Assembly: GCA_910578195.1 (NCBI GenBank)
Contig: CAJTOY010000007.1
Location: 1-59,548, forward strand
Reading direction: 5' to 3'
DNA length: 59,548 nt
Source of the DNA: an uncultured Christensenella sp.
GTDB lineage: Bacteria > Bacillota > Clostridia > Christensenellales > Borkfalkiaceae
The notes under the pieces are model-generated. The model had not been told where the DNA came from and did not search any database. It saw only the letters and a program-made list of their open reading frames with translations. This document shows positions 32,861-41,554 of this stretch, one piece after another. Position 1 is the first letter of the stretch, and each line of letters opens with the position of its first letter. Position numbers and translations under genes: made by a program.

Positions 32861-33742
32861 GTGCCGATAGTAATCGATAGGGAAATACCCGCCTACACTA
32901 CTTCCACCGAAGAAAGAATTTTCGTGATAGACAGACAACGCGCGGCGGCGCAAAAAACACGCCCGCTCGAAATTGCGATTTTAGACCTTATCCCCACAGA
33001 AGAGGCTTCTGAGGCGCGGTTTATCAGGCTTCTGTCGAATTCGCCCGTGCCCGTGAACATAACCCTTTTGAAGTCCTCGGCGTATCCCGTGCAAGTCAAA
33101 ACGAGCAAAATCTATAAGGAATTTTCGGAGATTAAGCACCGCAAATTCGACGGAATGATAATTACGGGCACGCCGTTCGAAAACACGACCTCGGGCAAAA
33201 TGAAATACTGGTCGGAGATAAAGGAAATTTTCGACTGGACGAAAACCAACGTAAACTGCACGCTGTTTTCGTGCTGGGCGGCGCAGACCGCGCTGAACTA
33301 TTTCTATAATATAAAAAAGCACCCGTTGAAGAAAAACTGCTTCGGGATTTTCACGCACAACAGAGTTTTAGACGGCGTTGCCGAGCCGCTTATGCGCGGC
33401 ATTTCCGACGAGTTCAATATGCCCCACTCCCGCCACAACATTGTTTACGCGAAGGATATTCTGCATATCAAGGAGCTGAAAATTCTGTCCTACTCGAAGC
33501 GCGCGGGCGCGTCGATAATCAAAAGCGTGGACAATAGAAGGGTGTTTTTGACGGGACACCTCGAATACGACAGATACACGCTTAAAAACCAGTTCGAGCA
33601 AAATTGTTCGGACTTGAAGCCGCCCGTGAACTACTTTTCGGACAAAGAAAAAACCGAAGTCAATATGAGCTGGGCTTCTTCGGCAAATCTGTTCTATATC
33701 AACTGGCTGAATTATTACGTCTATCAGGCGGAAGCCGCATAA
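32861..33742 (+). CDS. metA: Homoserine O-acyltransferase (MetA family, probably acetyl-CoA specific)
   Basis: Activates homoserine for methionine synthesis. The 293-residue protein has the nucleophile Cys138 in FSCWAAQTALNY, the ITGTPFEN segment, MPHSRHN and the TGHLEYD His/Glu pair. Glu107 matches the Glu111 that sets acetyl-CoA use in Bacillus cereus (Gly in the E. coli succinyl enzyme), so O-acetylhomoserine is the predicted product. The start is GTG, nine bases after a GAGG; a GTG twelve bases upstream includes that signal. It is close behind smpB. Confidence 0.92.
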   Translation: MPIVIDREIPAYTTSTEERIFVIDRQRAAAQKTRPLEIAILDLIPTEEASEARFIRLLSNSPVPVNITLLKSSAYPVQVKTSKIYKEFSEIKHRKFDGMIITGTPFENTTSGKMKYWSEIKEIFDWTKTNVNCTLFSCWAAQTALNYFYNIKKHPLKKNCFGIFTHNRVLDGVAEPLMRGISDEFNMPHSRHNIVYAKDILHIKELKILSYSKRAGASIIKSVDNRRVFLTGHLEYDRYTLKNQFEQNCSDLKPPVNYFSDKEKTEVNMSWASSANLFYINWLNYYVYQAEAA

Positions 33743-33778
33743 AAAAGGCGGGCGCAACGTTTTGCGCCCGCTTTTTTA
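33741..33778. terminator. Bidirectional terminator between metA and the protease gene
   Basis: GCGGGCGCAA, loop CGTT, TTGCGCCCGC (33748-33771), flanked by AAAAAA on the left and TTTTTT on the right, so both strands carry a T tract. Confidence 0.92.
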
Positions 33779-35155
33779 TTTTATTGAATTTTCGGAACTG
33801 AACGTTATGGAAACGTCGACGTCCGCGCCGTCCCTGATTACGGTAAGCGTCAGCGTGTCGCCGACGCGCGCCGAAAACAACAGCTCGGAAACGTGGTAAC
33901 TGCGGGTTACCCTCTGCTCCTCCAAAACCTTTCCGTCGGAGGACGACAGTTTAACCGACACAAGCTCGTCGCCGACTTGCAGCTTGCCCGACGACGGACT
34001 GCCGTCCACGCCGACAACTTTTATCTTTTCGATAATTTCCGCGCGCCCCGTCTGCTCGTTATATACCGAGTACGCGTCCGAAACGCCCGTCCTTATATTC
34101 GGATATACCTTTTTCACGCCGCCGCCCGACAGCATTTTGTTGCCGTTAGCGACGTAATTGTCGTACATAAGCTTTAAAATGCGCCTTACGTTGTTCGCGG
34201 GCAGGACATAGCCCATATTGTCTACGTCCTCGGAATCGTCCTTGGCGTTGACGAGCCCGACAATCTCGCCCTTGGAATTGTACAGCGCGCCGCCCGAGTT
34301 GCCGTGGTTAATCGCGGCGGTCGTGCGCATTACGCGGTATGCGTTGTATTCGTCGGGGTCATAATCCGAAAGGCTGACTTCGATCTGTTCGCTGTCCTTG
34401 CTTATAATTCCGTTCGACGCGGAAATACCCTCGCCCGAGGCGTTGCCGACCGCATAGACGGTTTCGCCGACGTATACATCGCGCTCGGTCGAAAATTTCG
34501 CGGCGACCGCGCCGCTGCGCTTTATAATTTCGCTGTTTTCCACCTTTAAAAGCGCGACGTCGTAATCCACCGACGCGCCGACAATCTCGGCTTTGATGCG
34601 GTAGTTTTCGTCGCCCGTTATATTGTAATATGTGTCTACCTGATAGTTTACGCCGTTTACGTCCTGACCGTAGAGATAAAGCCTTATATCCTCGCAGAAT
34701 TTGCTTGACGAAGTGTCGTCGTAGACGACGTGGCAGTTAGTCGCGATATATGCGTCGCCCTTCTCTTTGTCGAGCCATAGAATTACGCCCGAGCCGCTGA
34801 ACACCTTATAGGAGGTTTTCGACGACGGAAGGTTGGGGAACAGCCCGGAACCCGACGAGCCGTAGGCAAACCTTGAAAGAATGGACACGCCCGATAAAAG
34901 CGACTTGTTGACAGTCGTCTGCAAGCTTGCCGCACCCTCCAAATCGTCGTTGGTGTAGCTTAAATATTCTTTGAGGAAATCCGCAAAGGAAATTTCGCCG
35001 TATTCCTCGACGTATTTTTCGTAGACCTCGGTTATTGTGACGTCCTTGCCGTCTCTGCCGTCCCTGCCGTCCTTACCGTCGTTGGGCGTACAGCCGCAAA
35101 AAAGCATTACCGCCGCAACCGCAACGGTTGCGAAAGCTATTAAAAATTTCTTCAT
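33776..35155 (-). CDS. Lipoprotein serine protease, HtrA/trypsin-like, with PDZ domain
   Basis: A 459-residue extracytoplasmic protease. Residues 1-22 are a lipoprotein signal peptide with the lipobox Cys at 22 (FCGC). A short collagen-like GKDGRDGRDGKD (27-38) follows. The chymotrypsin-fold domain has the triad His142 (TNCHVV), Asp199 (YDVALLK) and Ser287 (GNSGG), and a PDZ-like region follows (about 350-455). It probably acts in envelope quality control. It lies 33 bases after the UDP-sugar pyrophosphorylase gene, with AAGGA before its ATG, and may share that promoter. Confidence 0.9.
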   Translation of the reverse strand: MKKFLIAFATVAVAAVMLFCGCTPNDGKDGRDGRDGKDVTITEVYEKYVEEYGEISFADFLKEYLSYTNDDLEGAASLQTTVNKSLLSGVSILSRFAYGSSGSGLFPNLPSSKTSYKVFSGSGVILWLDKEKGDAYIATNCHVVYDDTSSSKFCEDIRLYLYGQDVNGVNYQVDTYYNITGDENYRIKAEIVGASVDYDVALLKVENSEIIKRSGAVAAKFSTERDVYVGETVYAVGNASGEGISASNGIISKDSEQIEVSLSDYDPDEYNAYRVMRTTAAINHGNSGGALYNSKGEIVGLVNAKDDSEDVDNMGYVLPANNVRRILKLMYDNYVANGNKMLSGGGVKKVYPNIRTGVSDAYSVYNEQTGRAEIIEKIKVVGVDGSPSSGKLQVGDELVSVKLSSSDGKVLEEQRVTRSYHVSELLFSARVGDTLTLTVIRDGADVDVSITFSSENSIK

Positions 35156-35188
35156 TTTTCAATCCTTGAAATGATTATTGACAGTTAA

Positions 35189-36412
35189 TCAAAGCTCATA
35201 ACCGTTAGCTTTGAGCAATTCCCTCGCTGAGTTAACGCTGTCCACGCCCTCTTTGTTCTTAACGGGCGCGAATTCCTTATTTCTGTCGACCTCGTACGCA
35301 AGGCAGTTGCCCATATACTTGACCATATCGACCACAAGCGTTTCGAATTTGTAGCCGTTTGGCGCTTTTGGCACGACGGTTTCGCCGTTCTCGATATGGG
35401 TAATTGCTTTTACCGCCTGATGGTAAGGAAGCTTCCACGAGAGTGTCGCGTTTAAAACGTGCACGTTGAAAAGGTAATTCAAAATCACGCCGTAGCGGTA
35501 GACAAGCTCGCCCTTGCGCGTGCGTTTTTGCGCAAGCTCCTGCGGCATTTCGTAATACTCCACTATGCTGGGCTTGCCGTCCTGCTCGCAAAGAATTCCG
35601 ACCTTTTCTTTGGGGCAGGTCTTTTTTACCACCTTAGCCCCGCAGAACGTCCTCGAAAGAGAGGTCGCGCCAATGAACGCGGGGTCGCATATTTTCTGCA
35701 AGACGTTGTCGACGCCGAAAACATTGAGCCACTCTATGCCTTCGCGTTCGAGCACTCTGTTAAGTCCGCTGTTGATAAGCGACGAATACCAGCCGCCGTT
35801 GCCGTTGGGCGACTGCGAAACGCGGTGCTTTTCCGAAAGGAAAATTTTTCCGTCGAAGTCGCACGCGGGCTCGGTGTCCTGTTTATAGAAGTGCACTTTA
35901 TCCTTAGGATAGCCGAAAAAGTCGTGACTGTTGAAAAACTCGGCGGTCTCATCGTAGTTGTCGACGCTTGTCATTATGAACACGGGGAAGTTTCTGCCCG
36001 ATGCGGCAGTCACTTCCTTTATATTATTCATTAAAATTTCGAAAATGAACAGAGGGCGGGTTTCGCCTATGTCGAACATGCCCTTGGGCTTGCTGAACCC
36101 GAGGCGCGAGCCTTGCCCGCCCGCAAGCAGTACGGCGCCGACCTTGTTTTCGCGCAGGAGTTTTAGCCCCTCTTCCTCGTACTTTTCGCGGTTTTTATCT
36201 ATGTCCTCGATACTTTTCGCCTGAATGGGTTTAAGCTTACCCACCTTTTTTTTGTCGTTTGATTTATTTATATTCTTTACAACCGTAAAGTTTAATTTTT
36301 CTATTTCGTCTAAAAGGATACGGCGTTTTTCTTCGTCAAGCTGGTCGTAATAATCCAGAAGCTGAATCTGGTTGCGCTGACTTAAAAACAGTTTTGCCCT
36401 TTCGTAGTCCAT
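35189..36412 (-). CDS. UDPGP-family (UAP-like) UTP-sugar-1-phosphate uridylyltransferase
   Basis: A 407-residue enzyme of the eukaryote-like UDPGP/UAP1 family, not the bacterial GalU or GlmU type. It has the nucleotide loop LAGGQGSRLGFSKPKG (about 96-111), the NPNGNGG-like uridine segment (SPNGNGGWYSSL) and FGVDNVLQKICDP. It makes UDP-glucose, UDP-GlcNAc or a similar UDP-sugar; the exact sugar cannot be read from sequence. GGGAG precedes the ATG. Confidence 0.88.
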   Translation of the reverse strand: MDYERAKLFLSQRNQIQLLDYYDQLDEEKRRILLDEIEKLNFTVVKNINKSNDKKKVGKLKPIQAKSIEDIDKNREKYEEEGLKLLRENKVGAVLLAGGQGSRLGFSKPKGMFDIGETRPLFIFEILMNNIKEVTAASGRNFPVFIMTSVDNYDETAEFFNSHDFFGYPKDKVHFYKQDTEPACDFDGKIFLSEKHRVSQSPNGNGGWYSSLINSGLNRVLEREGIEWLNVFGVDNVLQKICDPAFIGATSLSRTFCGAKVVKKTCPKEKVGILCEQDGKPSIVEYYEMPQELAQKRTRKGELVYRYGVILNYLFNVHVLNATLSWKLPYHQAVKAITHIENGETVVPKAPNGYKFETLVVDMVKYMGNCLAYEVDRNKEFAPVKNKEGVDSVNSARELLKANGYEL

Positions 36413-36445
36413 TGCTTTTCTCCCTTGGTATAATTATTAAGATAA

Positions 36446-36474
36446 ATTATATATTATTTGTGAAAATAAGTCAA
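36446..36474 (-). promoter_or_regulatory. Sigma-A promoter of the UDP-sugar pyrophosphorylase gene
   Basis: Minus strand TTGACT (36474-36469), 17-base spacer, TATAAT (36451-36446); leader of about 28 bases with GGGAG. Confidence 0.85.
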
Positions 36475-36501
36475 TAATTTTGTTAAATTTCGAAATTTCT
36501 A

Positions 36502-36530
36502 TTGAAAAATTCGATAAGCTGTTATATAAT
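36502..36530 (+). promoter_or_regulatory. Sigma-A promoter of the Nudix-lemA-DUF2207 genes
   Basis: TTGAAA, 17-base spacer, TATAAT; leader of about 40 bases ending in AAGGAGG. Confidence 0.85.
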
Positions 36531-36577
36531 ATTATGTGTGAATATATAGCTAAATTTCAAAAAAGGAGGAAAATTTT

Positions 36578-37069
36578 ATGTTTTGTACGGTTTGCGGAGA
36601 GAAACTTACGCTGATGTTCAAACAGGACGAAGGTCTCGTCCCCTACTGCAAGAGTTGCAGCGAGTACCGCTTTCCGCTGTTTGCCACAGCGGTGAGCATG
36701 GTCGTAACCAACAGAAGCAAGGACAAAATTCTGCTTGCAAAGCACGCCGGCAGCGACGATTATATTTTGTTTGCGGGATACATCAAAAAGGGCGAAACGG
36801 CGGAAAAATCAGTCGCACGCGAGTTCAAGGAGGAAACGCGGCTCGACACCGTTAAATTCAAATACATGGGCTCCCGCTATCACGAGCCGAAGAACGTGCT
36901 TATGCTCAACTTTTTGTTAATGGCTGAAAACGGCGAAGCCGTGCCCGACCCTAACGAGCTGACAGAAGTTAAGTGGTTCGCGCCAAACGAAGCGCTGGAA
37001 GCCATTAAAAAGGATTCTACGGCAGAAGCGTTTTTGAAGAACGCGTTAAACGAAATCAAAAAACTTTAA
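36578..37069 (+). CDS. Zinc-ribbon Nudix hydrolase (NudC-like)
   Basis: A 163-residue protein with an N-terminal zinc ribbon (Cys3, Cys6, Cys24, Cys27) and a Nudix domain whose box starts at Gly67 (GYIKKGETAEKSVAREFKEE). The usual Gly near the box end is Arg. The layout resembles NADH pyrophosphatase NudC, but it is shorter and the C-terminal NudC signature is not obvious, so the substrate is open. A strong AAGGAGG lies seven bases before the ATG. Confidence 0.9.
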   Translation: MFCTVCGEKLTLMFKQDEGLVPYCKSCSEYRFPLFATAVSMVVTNRSKDKILLAKHAGSDDYILFAGYIKKGETAEKSVAREFKEETRLDTVKFKYMGSRYHEPKNVLMLNFLLMAENGEAVPDPNELTEVKWFAPNEALEAIKKDSTAEAFLKNALNEIKKL

Positions 37070-37084
37070 TCAAGGAGAAATAAA

Positions 37085-37666
37085 ATGAATTTACTTTTGT
37101 CTATCGGCGGAATCGTCGGAATTGTAGTGGCGGCTGTTGTAGTGCTTGCTATAATTATCTGGGCAATCGCCACGAGAAACAGCTTTGTCAGTATGCAGAA
37201 CCAGTGCGAAGGCTCGTTCCACAATATCGACATTTACCTTAAAAAGCGTTACGACCTTTTGCCCAACATGGTCAACACCGTAAAGGGCTATGCAAAGTAC
37301 GAAGGCGAGACATTGCAAAGCGTTATCGAAGCGCGCAGCAAGGCGCAAAGCGCCACCACTCCCGCCGAGAAAATCGAGGCGAATGCCGAGCTTACGCAGT
37401 CTATCCGCAACTTCAACGCGGTTGTCGAAAGATATCCCGAGCTGAAAGCAAACACCAACTTTTTAGACCTTCAAAACCAGCTGAAAAATATCGAGGGCGA
37501 ACTTGCGAACGTGAGAAAGTATTACAATGCGTGCGTTTTGCAGTTCAATAAAAAGATTGGCTACTTCCCCGCAAACATTATCGCGGGCGCAATGCACCTT
37601 AAAAAACAGCCTTATTTCGAGCTGGACGACGTCGAAGAGAGAAAGAACGTAAAGGTTGAATTCTAA
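37085..37666 (+). CDS. lemA: LemA family protein
   Basis: A 193-residue membrane protein with one N-terminal helix (about 5-28) and the LemA helical bundle: NQCEGSFHNIDIYLKKRYDLLPNMVNTVKGYAKYE (as a pattern, about 38-72) and NVRKYYNACVLQFNKKIGYFPANI near 138-161. Role is poorly known; it is commonly paired with DUF2207 or TPM-domain proteins, and it is paired with one here. AAGGAG precedes the ATG. Confidence 0.95.
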   Translation: MNLLLSIGGIVGIVVAAVVVLAIIIWAIATRNSFVSMQNQCEGSFHNIDIYLKKRYDLLPNMVNTVKGYAKYEGETLQSVIEARSKAQSATTPAEKIEANAELTQSIRNFNAVVERYPELKANTNFLDLQNQLKNIEGELANVRKYYNACVLQFNKKIGYFPANIIAGAMHLKKQPYFELDDVEERKNVKVEF

Positions 37667-37681
37667 AACCGTAAGAGAATT

Positions 37682-39559
37682 ATGAAAAAAGTAAAGATTC
37701 TTCCTATATTACTTATCGTTGCGCTTACGGCATTGATTGCCGTAGGCGTATTCGGGTTTGCGAACTCAAAGTCCGCCTATGCTTACGACAACAGAAATAC
37801 ATATATTTCGGCGTACCGAATAAATTACGATATTAAAAGCAACCGCAGTATCAGCGTAACCGAGGACATTACGGTGAACTTTGACGACGGTACCGGTGTT
37901 TACAGATATATTCCCGTCAATGCGGGCGAAATAGTCAAGGATTTGGAAGTTTACGAATTAGTCAACGGCGCGCAGACGCAGGTAGTTTACAGCGTAACCT
38001 ACGACAACGGCTTCGTGATGCTCGATATCGGCGACCGGACTATAAAGAACACAAGTCACACCTACCGCATTAACTACGAGTACTGTCTTACGAAAGCGCA
38101 AGAGGGCGAAAATATGCTTGCGCTTACTCCCGTCGGTTCGGACTGGCCGTGCAAAATCGAAAACGTGTCCATGACGGCGATACTTCCCGAGGGATACATA
38201 GGCGGCAGCGCGGCTTGTTTTGTGAATTATTATGGCAAAATAACCGAAATCGACTATAACGAGGCAATGTCCGACGGAAGAACGGTTATTACCGCCTCCA
38301 CCAATTATTTGGCGAAAGGCTCGGAAATGAGGCTGGATATGAAGTTTAACGAGGGGGCGCTTACCACCTACTCCTCGTATAAACACTTACTCTACCTTAT
38401 CCCCGCAGCGCTGCTTCTTGCGGCATTGATTGTGTTGAAGCTGTTCGTGTTCAATAAAAACAAATTGATGCCCGTGGTCAACTACGAAGCGCCGAACAAG
38501 ATGGACCCGCTTATCATGGGCAAGCTTATTGACAACACGGTAGACAGCGAGGACGTAACCTCACTTATCTATTACTGGGCAAGCAAGGGCTACGTCAAGA
38601 TTAACCTCGACGATAAAAACGACCCCGCAATTATCCGGATTAATCAACAACTTCCCGCAAATTCGCCCGACTACGAGCACTATATGTACGCCCAGCTTTT
38701 CAGAAAAGGCGACGTAGTTAAACCGAGCCAGCTTAAAAACAGCTTTTACAAGGTAATAGACGCCACCTCATCTATGGTAAACAAGCGCGCAAAAAACTTG
38801 TACGACAAAAAAAGCATAATCGCGTGCTGGGTGTTCGCCGTACTTGCCGTGCTGATTTTGGGGCTTGCGCCGTTCATAACGGTTATCAGCGAGCTTTCGG
38901 GTAAGTTCTTGTTCATTTCGGGATTTATAATGATTGTGCCAGTCGTTATTATAAATCTTTTATCGCAAGCGCTTGTTCATATCAGATTGAAGCTTTCCAA
39001 GGGCAAGCTTGCGCTGTTTATAGGCGGAATTGTAATTTTGAGCTGCGCTTTCTGCGGACTTTATTACATTTTGGTGCCCGCCACGGTTTTGGGCGCGGCG
39101 GAAAAAATTCTGCTGTACGCGCTGTGCGTTCCCGTATTCACGGGCTCGGTTCTCCTGATTACCCGAACGAAGGAATACAACGACAAACTCAACGATATAA
39201 CGGGCTTCAAGAGTTTTATTCAGCTTGCCGAAAAGTCTCAGCTTGAAATGATGCTTGAAAGCGACCCGCAGTTCTATTACCACATACTGCCCTACGCACA
39301 AGTTTTAGGCGTTACCGACAAGTGGGAGGAAAAGTTTGCCGACCTTACCGTCGAGCCGCCCCAATGGCTGACGGGCAACGTTTTAACAACCTACTTCGAA
39401 TTCAGAATTTTGAACAGTATGCTAAGAAACTCCATGCGCTCGATGTCGAAAGACATGATTTCCCGCCCCTCCTCGAACGGAAGAAGCGGCGGCGGTCACG
39501 GAAGCTTCGGCGGATTCTCGGGCGGCGGTCACGGCGGCGGTGGCGGCGGATTCAGATAA
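37682..39559 (+). CDS. DUF2207 membrane protein
   Basis: A 625-residue protein with a signal sequence (about 1-30), an extracytoplasmic beta-rich DUF2207 domain (about 38-235), a transmembrane helix at about 240-258, a cytosolic winged segment (LIYYWASKGYVKINL), further helices at about 375-500 and a Gly-rich tail ending GGGHGGGGGGFR. The same architecture is seen in LemA-linked DUF2207 proteins. Function is unknown; the operon may concern envelope proteins. Confidence 0.9.
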   Translation: MKKVKILPILLIVALTALIAVGVFGFANSKSAYAYDNRNTYISAYRINYDIKSNRSISVTEDITVNFDDGTGVYRYIPVNAGEIVKDLEVYELVNGAQTQVVYSVTYDNGFVMLDIGDRTIKNTSHTYRINYEYCLTKAQEGENMLALTPVGSDWPCKIENVSMTAILPEGYIGGSAACFVNYYGKITEIDYNEAMSDGRTVITASTNYLAKGSEMRLDMKFNEGALTTYSSYKHLLYLIPAALLLAALIVLKLFVFNKNKLMPVVNYEAPNKMDPLIMGKLIDNTVDSEDVTSLIYYWASKGYVKINLDDKNDPAIIRINQQLPANSPDYEHYMYAQLFRKGDVVKPSQLKNSFYKVIDATSSMVNKRAKNLYDKKSIIACWVFAVLAVLILGLAPFITVISELSGKFLFISGFIMIVPVVIINLLSQALVHIRLKLSKGKLALFIGGIVILSCAFCGLYYILVPATVLGAAEKILLYALCVPVFTGSVLLITRTKEYNDKLNDITGFKSFIQLAEKSQLEMMLESDPQFYYHILPYAQVLGVTDKWEEKFADLTVEPPQWLTGNVLTTYFEFRILNSMLRNSMRSMSKDMISRPSSNGRSGGGHGSFGGFSGGGHGGGGGGFR

Positions 39560-39566
39560 AAATCAA

Positions 39567-39598
39567 AGCGGACGGTTTAAACCGTCCGCTATTTTTAT
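39567..39598. terminator. Bidirectional terminator between DUF2207 and rplI
   Basis: AGCGGACGG-TTTAAA-CCGTCCGCT (39567-39590) followed by ATTTTTATT on the plus strand; on the minus strand it follows the rplI stop. Confidence 0.85.
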
Positions 39599-40038
39599 TC
39601 GCCCTCTACCAAAACGGAAATTTTGGAGGTTATCCCTTCCATGAATTTTAATTCTATGTCGTAAGTGCCGAGGGTCTTTATCGGCTGGGGTAAAACTACA
39701 CGCTTTTTATCGACGGCGTAACCGCTAGCTTGAAGCGAGTCCGCAATGTTCGCGCCCGTGACCGAGCCGAACACCTTGCCGTTGCTGCCCGCCTTAATCT
39801 TGACGGTAAACGTCTTGCCTTTCAGTTCCTCCGCCATTGCTTTGGTCGCCTTTATCTCCTCAGCCCTGTGGAAATCCGAGGAGGATTTTTTCTGCGCTAT
39901 ATCGTTGAGTTTGGACGGCGTGGCTATTTCGGCAAGCCCCTTTTTAACGAGGAAATTGCGGGCGTAGCCTTCGTTTACGTCCACCACTTCGCCTTTTTTG
40001 CCTTGTCCTTTAACGTCTTGCAATAAAATTACTTTCAT
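39595..40038 (-). CDS. rplI: 50S ribosomal protein L9
   Basis: A 147-residue L9 with the N-terminal rRNA-binding domain (MKVILLQDVKGQGKKGEVVDVNEGYARNFL, as a pattern), a connecting helix (about 45-75) and the C-terminal domain (GKVFGSVTGANIADSL). AAAGGAG precedes the ATG. It is monocistronic here, not in a clear operon with dnaB or rpsR. Confidence 0.97.
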   Translation of the reverse strand: MKVILLQDVKGQGKKGEVVDVNEGYARNFLVKKGLAEIATPSKLNDIAQKKSSSDFHRAEEIKATKAMAEELKGKTFTVKIKAGSNGKVFGSVTGANIADSLQASGYAVDKKRVVLPQPIKTLGTYDIELKFMEGITSKISVLVEGE

Positions 40039-40059
40039 ATGGTAAAACTCCTTTATGGT

Positions 40060-40088
40060 ATTTTACAATCAATTTGACGGTTTGTCAA
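40060..40088 (-). promoter_or_regulatory. Sigma-A promoter of rplI
   Basis: Minus strand TTGACA (40088-40083), 17-base spacer, TAAAAT (40065-40060). It overlaps the divergent DUF1540 promoter by 15 bases. Confidence 0.85.
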
Positions 40089-40102
40089 GATAAATGAATA
40101 AT
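40074..40102 (+). promoter_or_regulatory. Sigma-A promoter of the DUF1540 gene
   Basis: TTGACG (40074-40079), 17-base spacer, AATAAT (40097-40102). The -35 hexamers of this and the rplI promoter form the arms of TTGAC-GGTTT-GTCAA (40074-40088). Confidence 0.72.
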
Positions 40103-40141
40103 TTGCCGTGTTACGCACAAATTAATGTCGGAGGGATTAAT

Positions 40142-40294
40142 ATGCAAAACTTCAATAAGGATATTGCATGCAGCGTTGATAAGTGTAAGTACAATTTCCA
40201 CGGCTGCAACTGCACCCTTGACAGAATTACCGTAGGCTGCTCGTGCAACAGCGACAGATGCACTTGCTGCGAAAGTTATTCGGAAGACGTCTGA
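40142..40294 (+). CDS. DUF1540 small cysteine-rich protein
   Basis: A 50-residue protein with seven Cys (IACSVDKCKYN, GCNCTLDRITVGCSC, CTCCESY) typical of DUF1540, a probable metal-binding protein common in spore-forming Clostridia. GGAGGG lies six bases before the ATG. A longer frame from 40094 has no added similarity. Confidence 0.88.
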   Translation: MQNFNKDIACSVDKCKYNFHGCNCTLDRITVGCSCNSDRCTCCESYSEDV

Positions 40295-40302
40295 TTATAA
40301 AG

Positions 40303-40338
40303 CGGCGGGCGCAAGATTTTCTTGCGCCCGCCGTTTTA
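40303..40338. terminator. Bidirectional terminator between DUF1540 and the CvpA-like gene
   Basis: CGGCGGGCGCAAG, loop ATTTT, CTTGCGCCCGCCG (40303-40333), then TTTTATTT on the plus strand and CTTTATAAT on the minus strand. Confidence 0.88.
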
Positions 40339-40339
40339 T

Positions 40340-41536
40340 TTAATTGAACCACGTTCCTATCAGCGGAAACTCGGTGAGCACCCCGAAGGAATTCAAAAGG
40401 TTTTTGTCGTAGAAATAAGTCGCGACACCGCTTTTTGCGAAGTACGCGCTGAACACGTCCATAAACTCTTGTCCGCGCAGACTGTTGGCGAGCGCGCCCA
40501 CGACAAGCAATAATCCGACGACGACAGCCGTCAGCGCTATCGCGCCCAAAACACCGTCTATGCTGCGGAAAATCACGCCGTCGCGCGCCTTGTCGATAAG
40601 CTTTGGAACAAACACGGCGATTAGTATGACCGCAATCAACATAAACACGAAGATAATCAGTCCGATTATTATCTGTGCAAGCTTGTTATAGGTCAAGCCG
40701 ACCGCCTCTAAAACGTCACCTACGCCCGCAAGCGAGTTTGCGAGGCTCCCCTCCATTTTCGCCGCGGCGGAAAGGAATTCGGGCGCCGTAAACGCGAGGT
40801 GGAAAGAAAGCACGGCTGAGCCCGCTACCATTCCCAAAACTATCAGCCCCCACGCCGACGAGGAAAGCCCGCCCGCGAAGCCGTTTCTTATACAAAGCGA
40901 AAAAATGCCGATTACGATAAAGTCGAATATGTAATTTTTAAAGAACGCCCACGCACCGCTTACATATATTCCGCCGAGCGCGCCGTTCAAACTGCCGCCG
41001 TCGGCGGCAAGCCTCGAAAAGTCGATTATTGCGAGCGAGACCGCAGAGATTATGCCCGCAATGACAGCGCCTTTCAACGCAAGCGCAATCATTCCGAAAA
41101 CTCTGTCAATGCCGCCCCAGACGCCTCCCGACTGTTTGAATTTGCGCTTAGCGAGCTTTTTGAAAGCCTTTTTGTCCTCCGAGCCCATGGCGCACAGAAT
41201 TTTTTCGGTGTTGTCCTCGATTTCGTCGTACTGCCGATAATAGGAAAGTTTTTTCCTCAGCTCGATACGGCTGTTAAGACCGAAACGGAACAGCTTGAAA
41301 AGCCCGAGCATCGCGTAGACGAGCGCGACCGTTACGCCAAGCGTTATTATAGCCGCGAGCGACCCGCCGAGCGGCGCAATCGCGCGGTACGATACCGGAA
41401 TAATTATAAGACCTGTCAGTATGAGCTCCACAGCCCAGGAATTCACCTTTGTAAATCCCTTGACGACGCCTATAACCGCGCCCGTGAAAGCCGATAACGC
41501 AACCAGCGCTATAATTACTATACTTAATATGTTCAT
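40340..41536 (-). CDS. CvpA-like multi-pass membrane protein (internally repeated)
   Basis: A 398-residue protein with about nine hydrophobic helices. The segments GGIDRVFGMIALALKGAVIAG (about 140-160) and RSIDGVLGAIALTAVVVGLL (about 325-345) are similar to each other and to the CvpA hallmark (R..G...G..RG), suggesting two CvpA-like units. CvpA proteins are small inner-membrane proteins linked to envelope functions. It starts 18 bases after glnS and probably shares its transcript. Confidence 0.7.
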   Translation of the reverse strand: MNILSIVIIALVALSAFTGAVIGVVKGFTKVNSWAVELILTGLIIIPVSYRAIAPLGGSLAAIITLGVTVALVYAMLGLFKLFRFGLNSRIELRKKLSYYRQYDEIEDNTEKILCAMGSEDKKAFKKLAKRKFKQSGGVWGGIDRVFGMIALALKGAVIAGIISAVSLAIIDFSRLAADGGSLNGALGGIYVSGAWAFFKNYIFDFIVIGIFSLCIRNGFAGGLSSSAWGLIVLGMVAGSAVLSFHLAFTAPEFLSAAAKMEGSLANSLAGVGDVLEAVGLTYNKLAQIIIGLIIFVFMLIAVILIAVFVPKLIDKARDGVIFRSIDGVLGAIALTAVVVGLLLVVGALANSLRGQEFMDVFSAYFAKSGVATYFYDKNLLNSFGVLTEFPLIGTWFN

Positions 41537-41554
41537 TACTGCCTCTCGGGGTAA

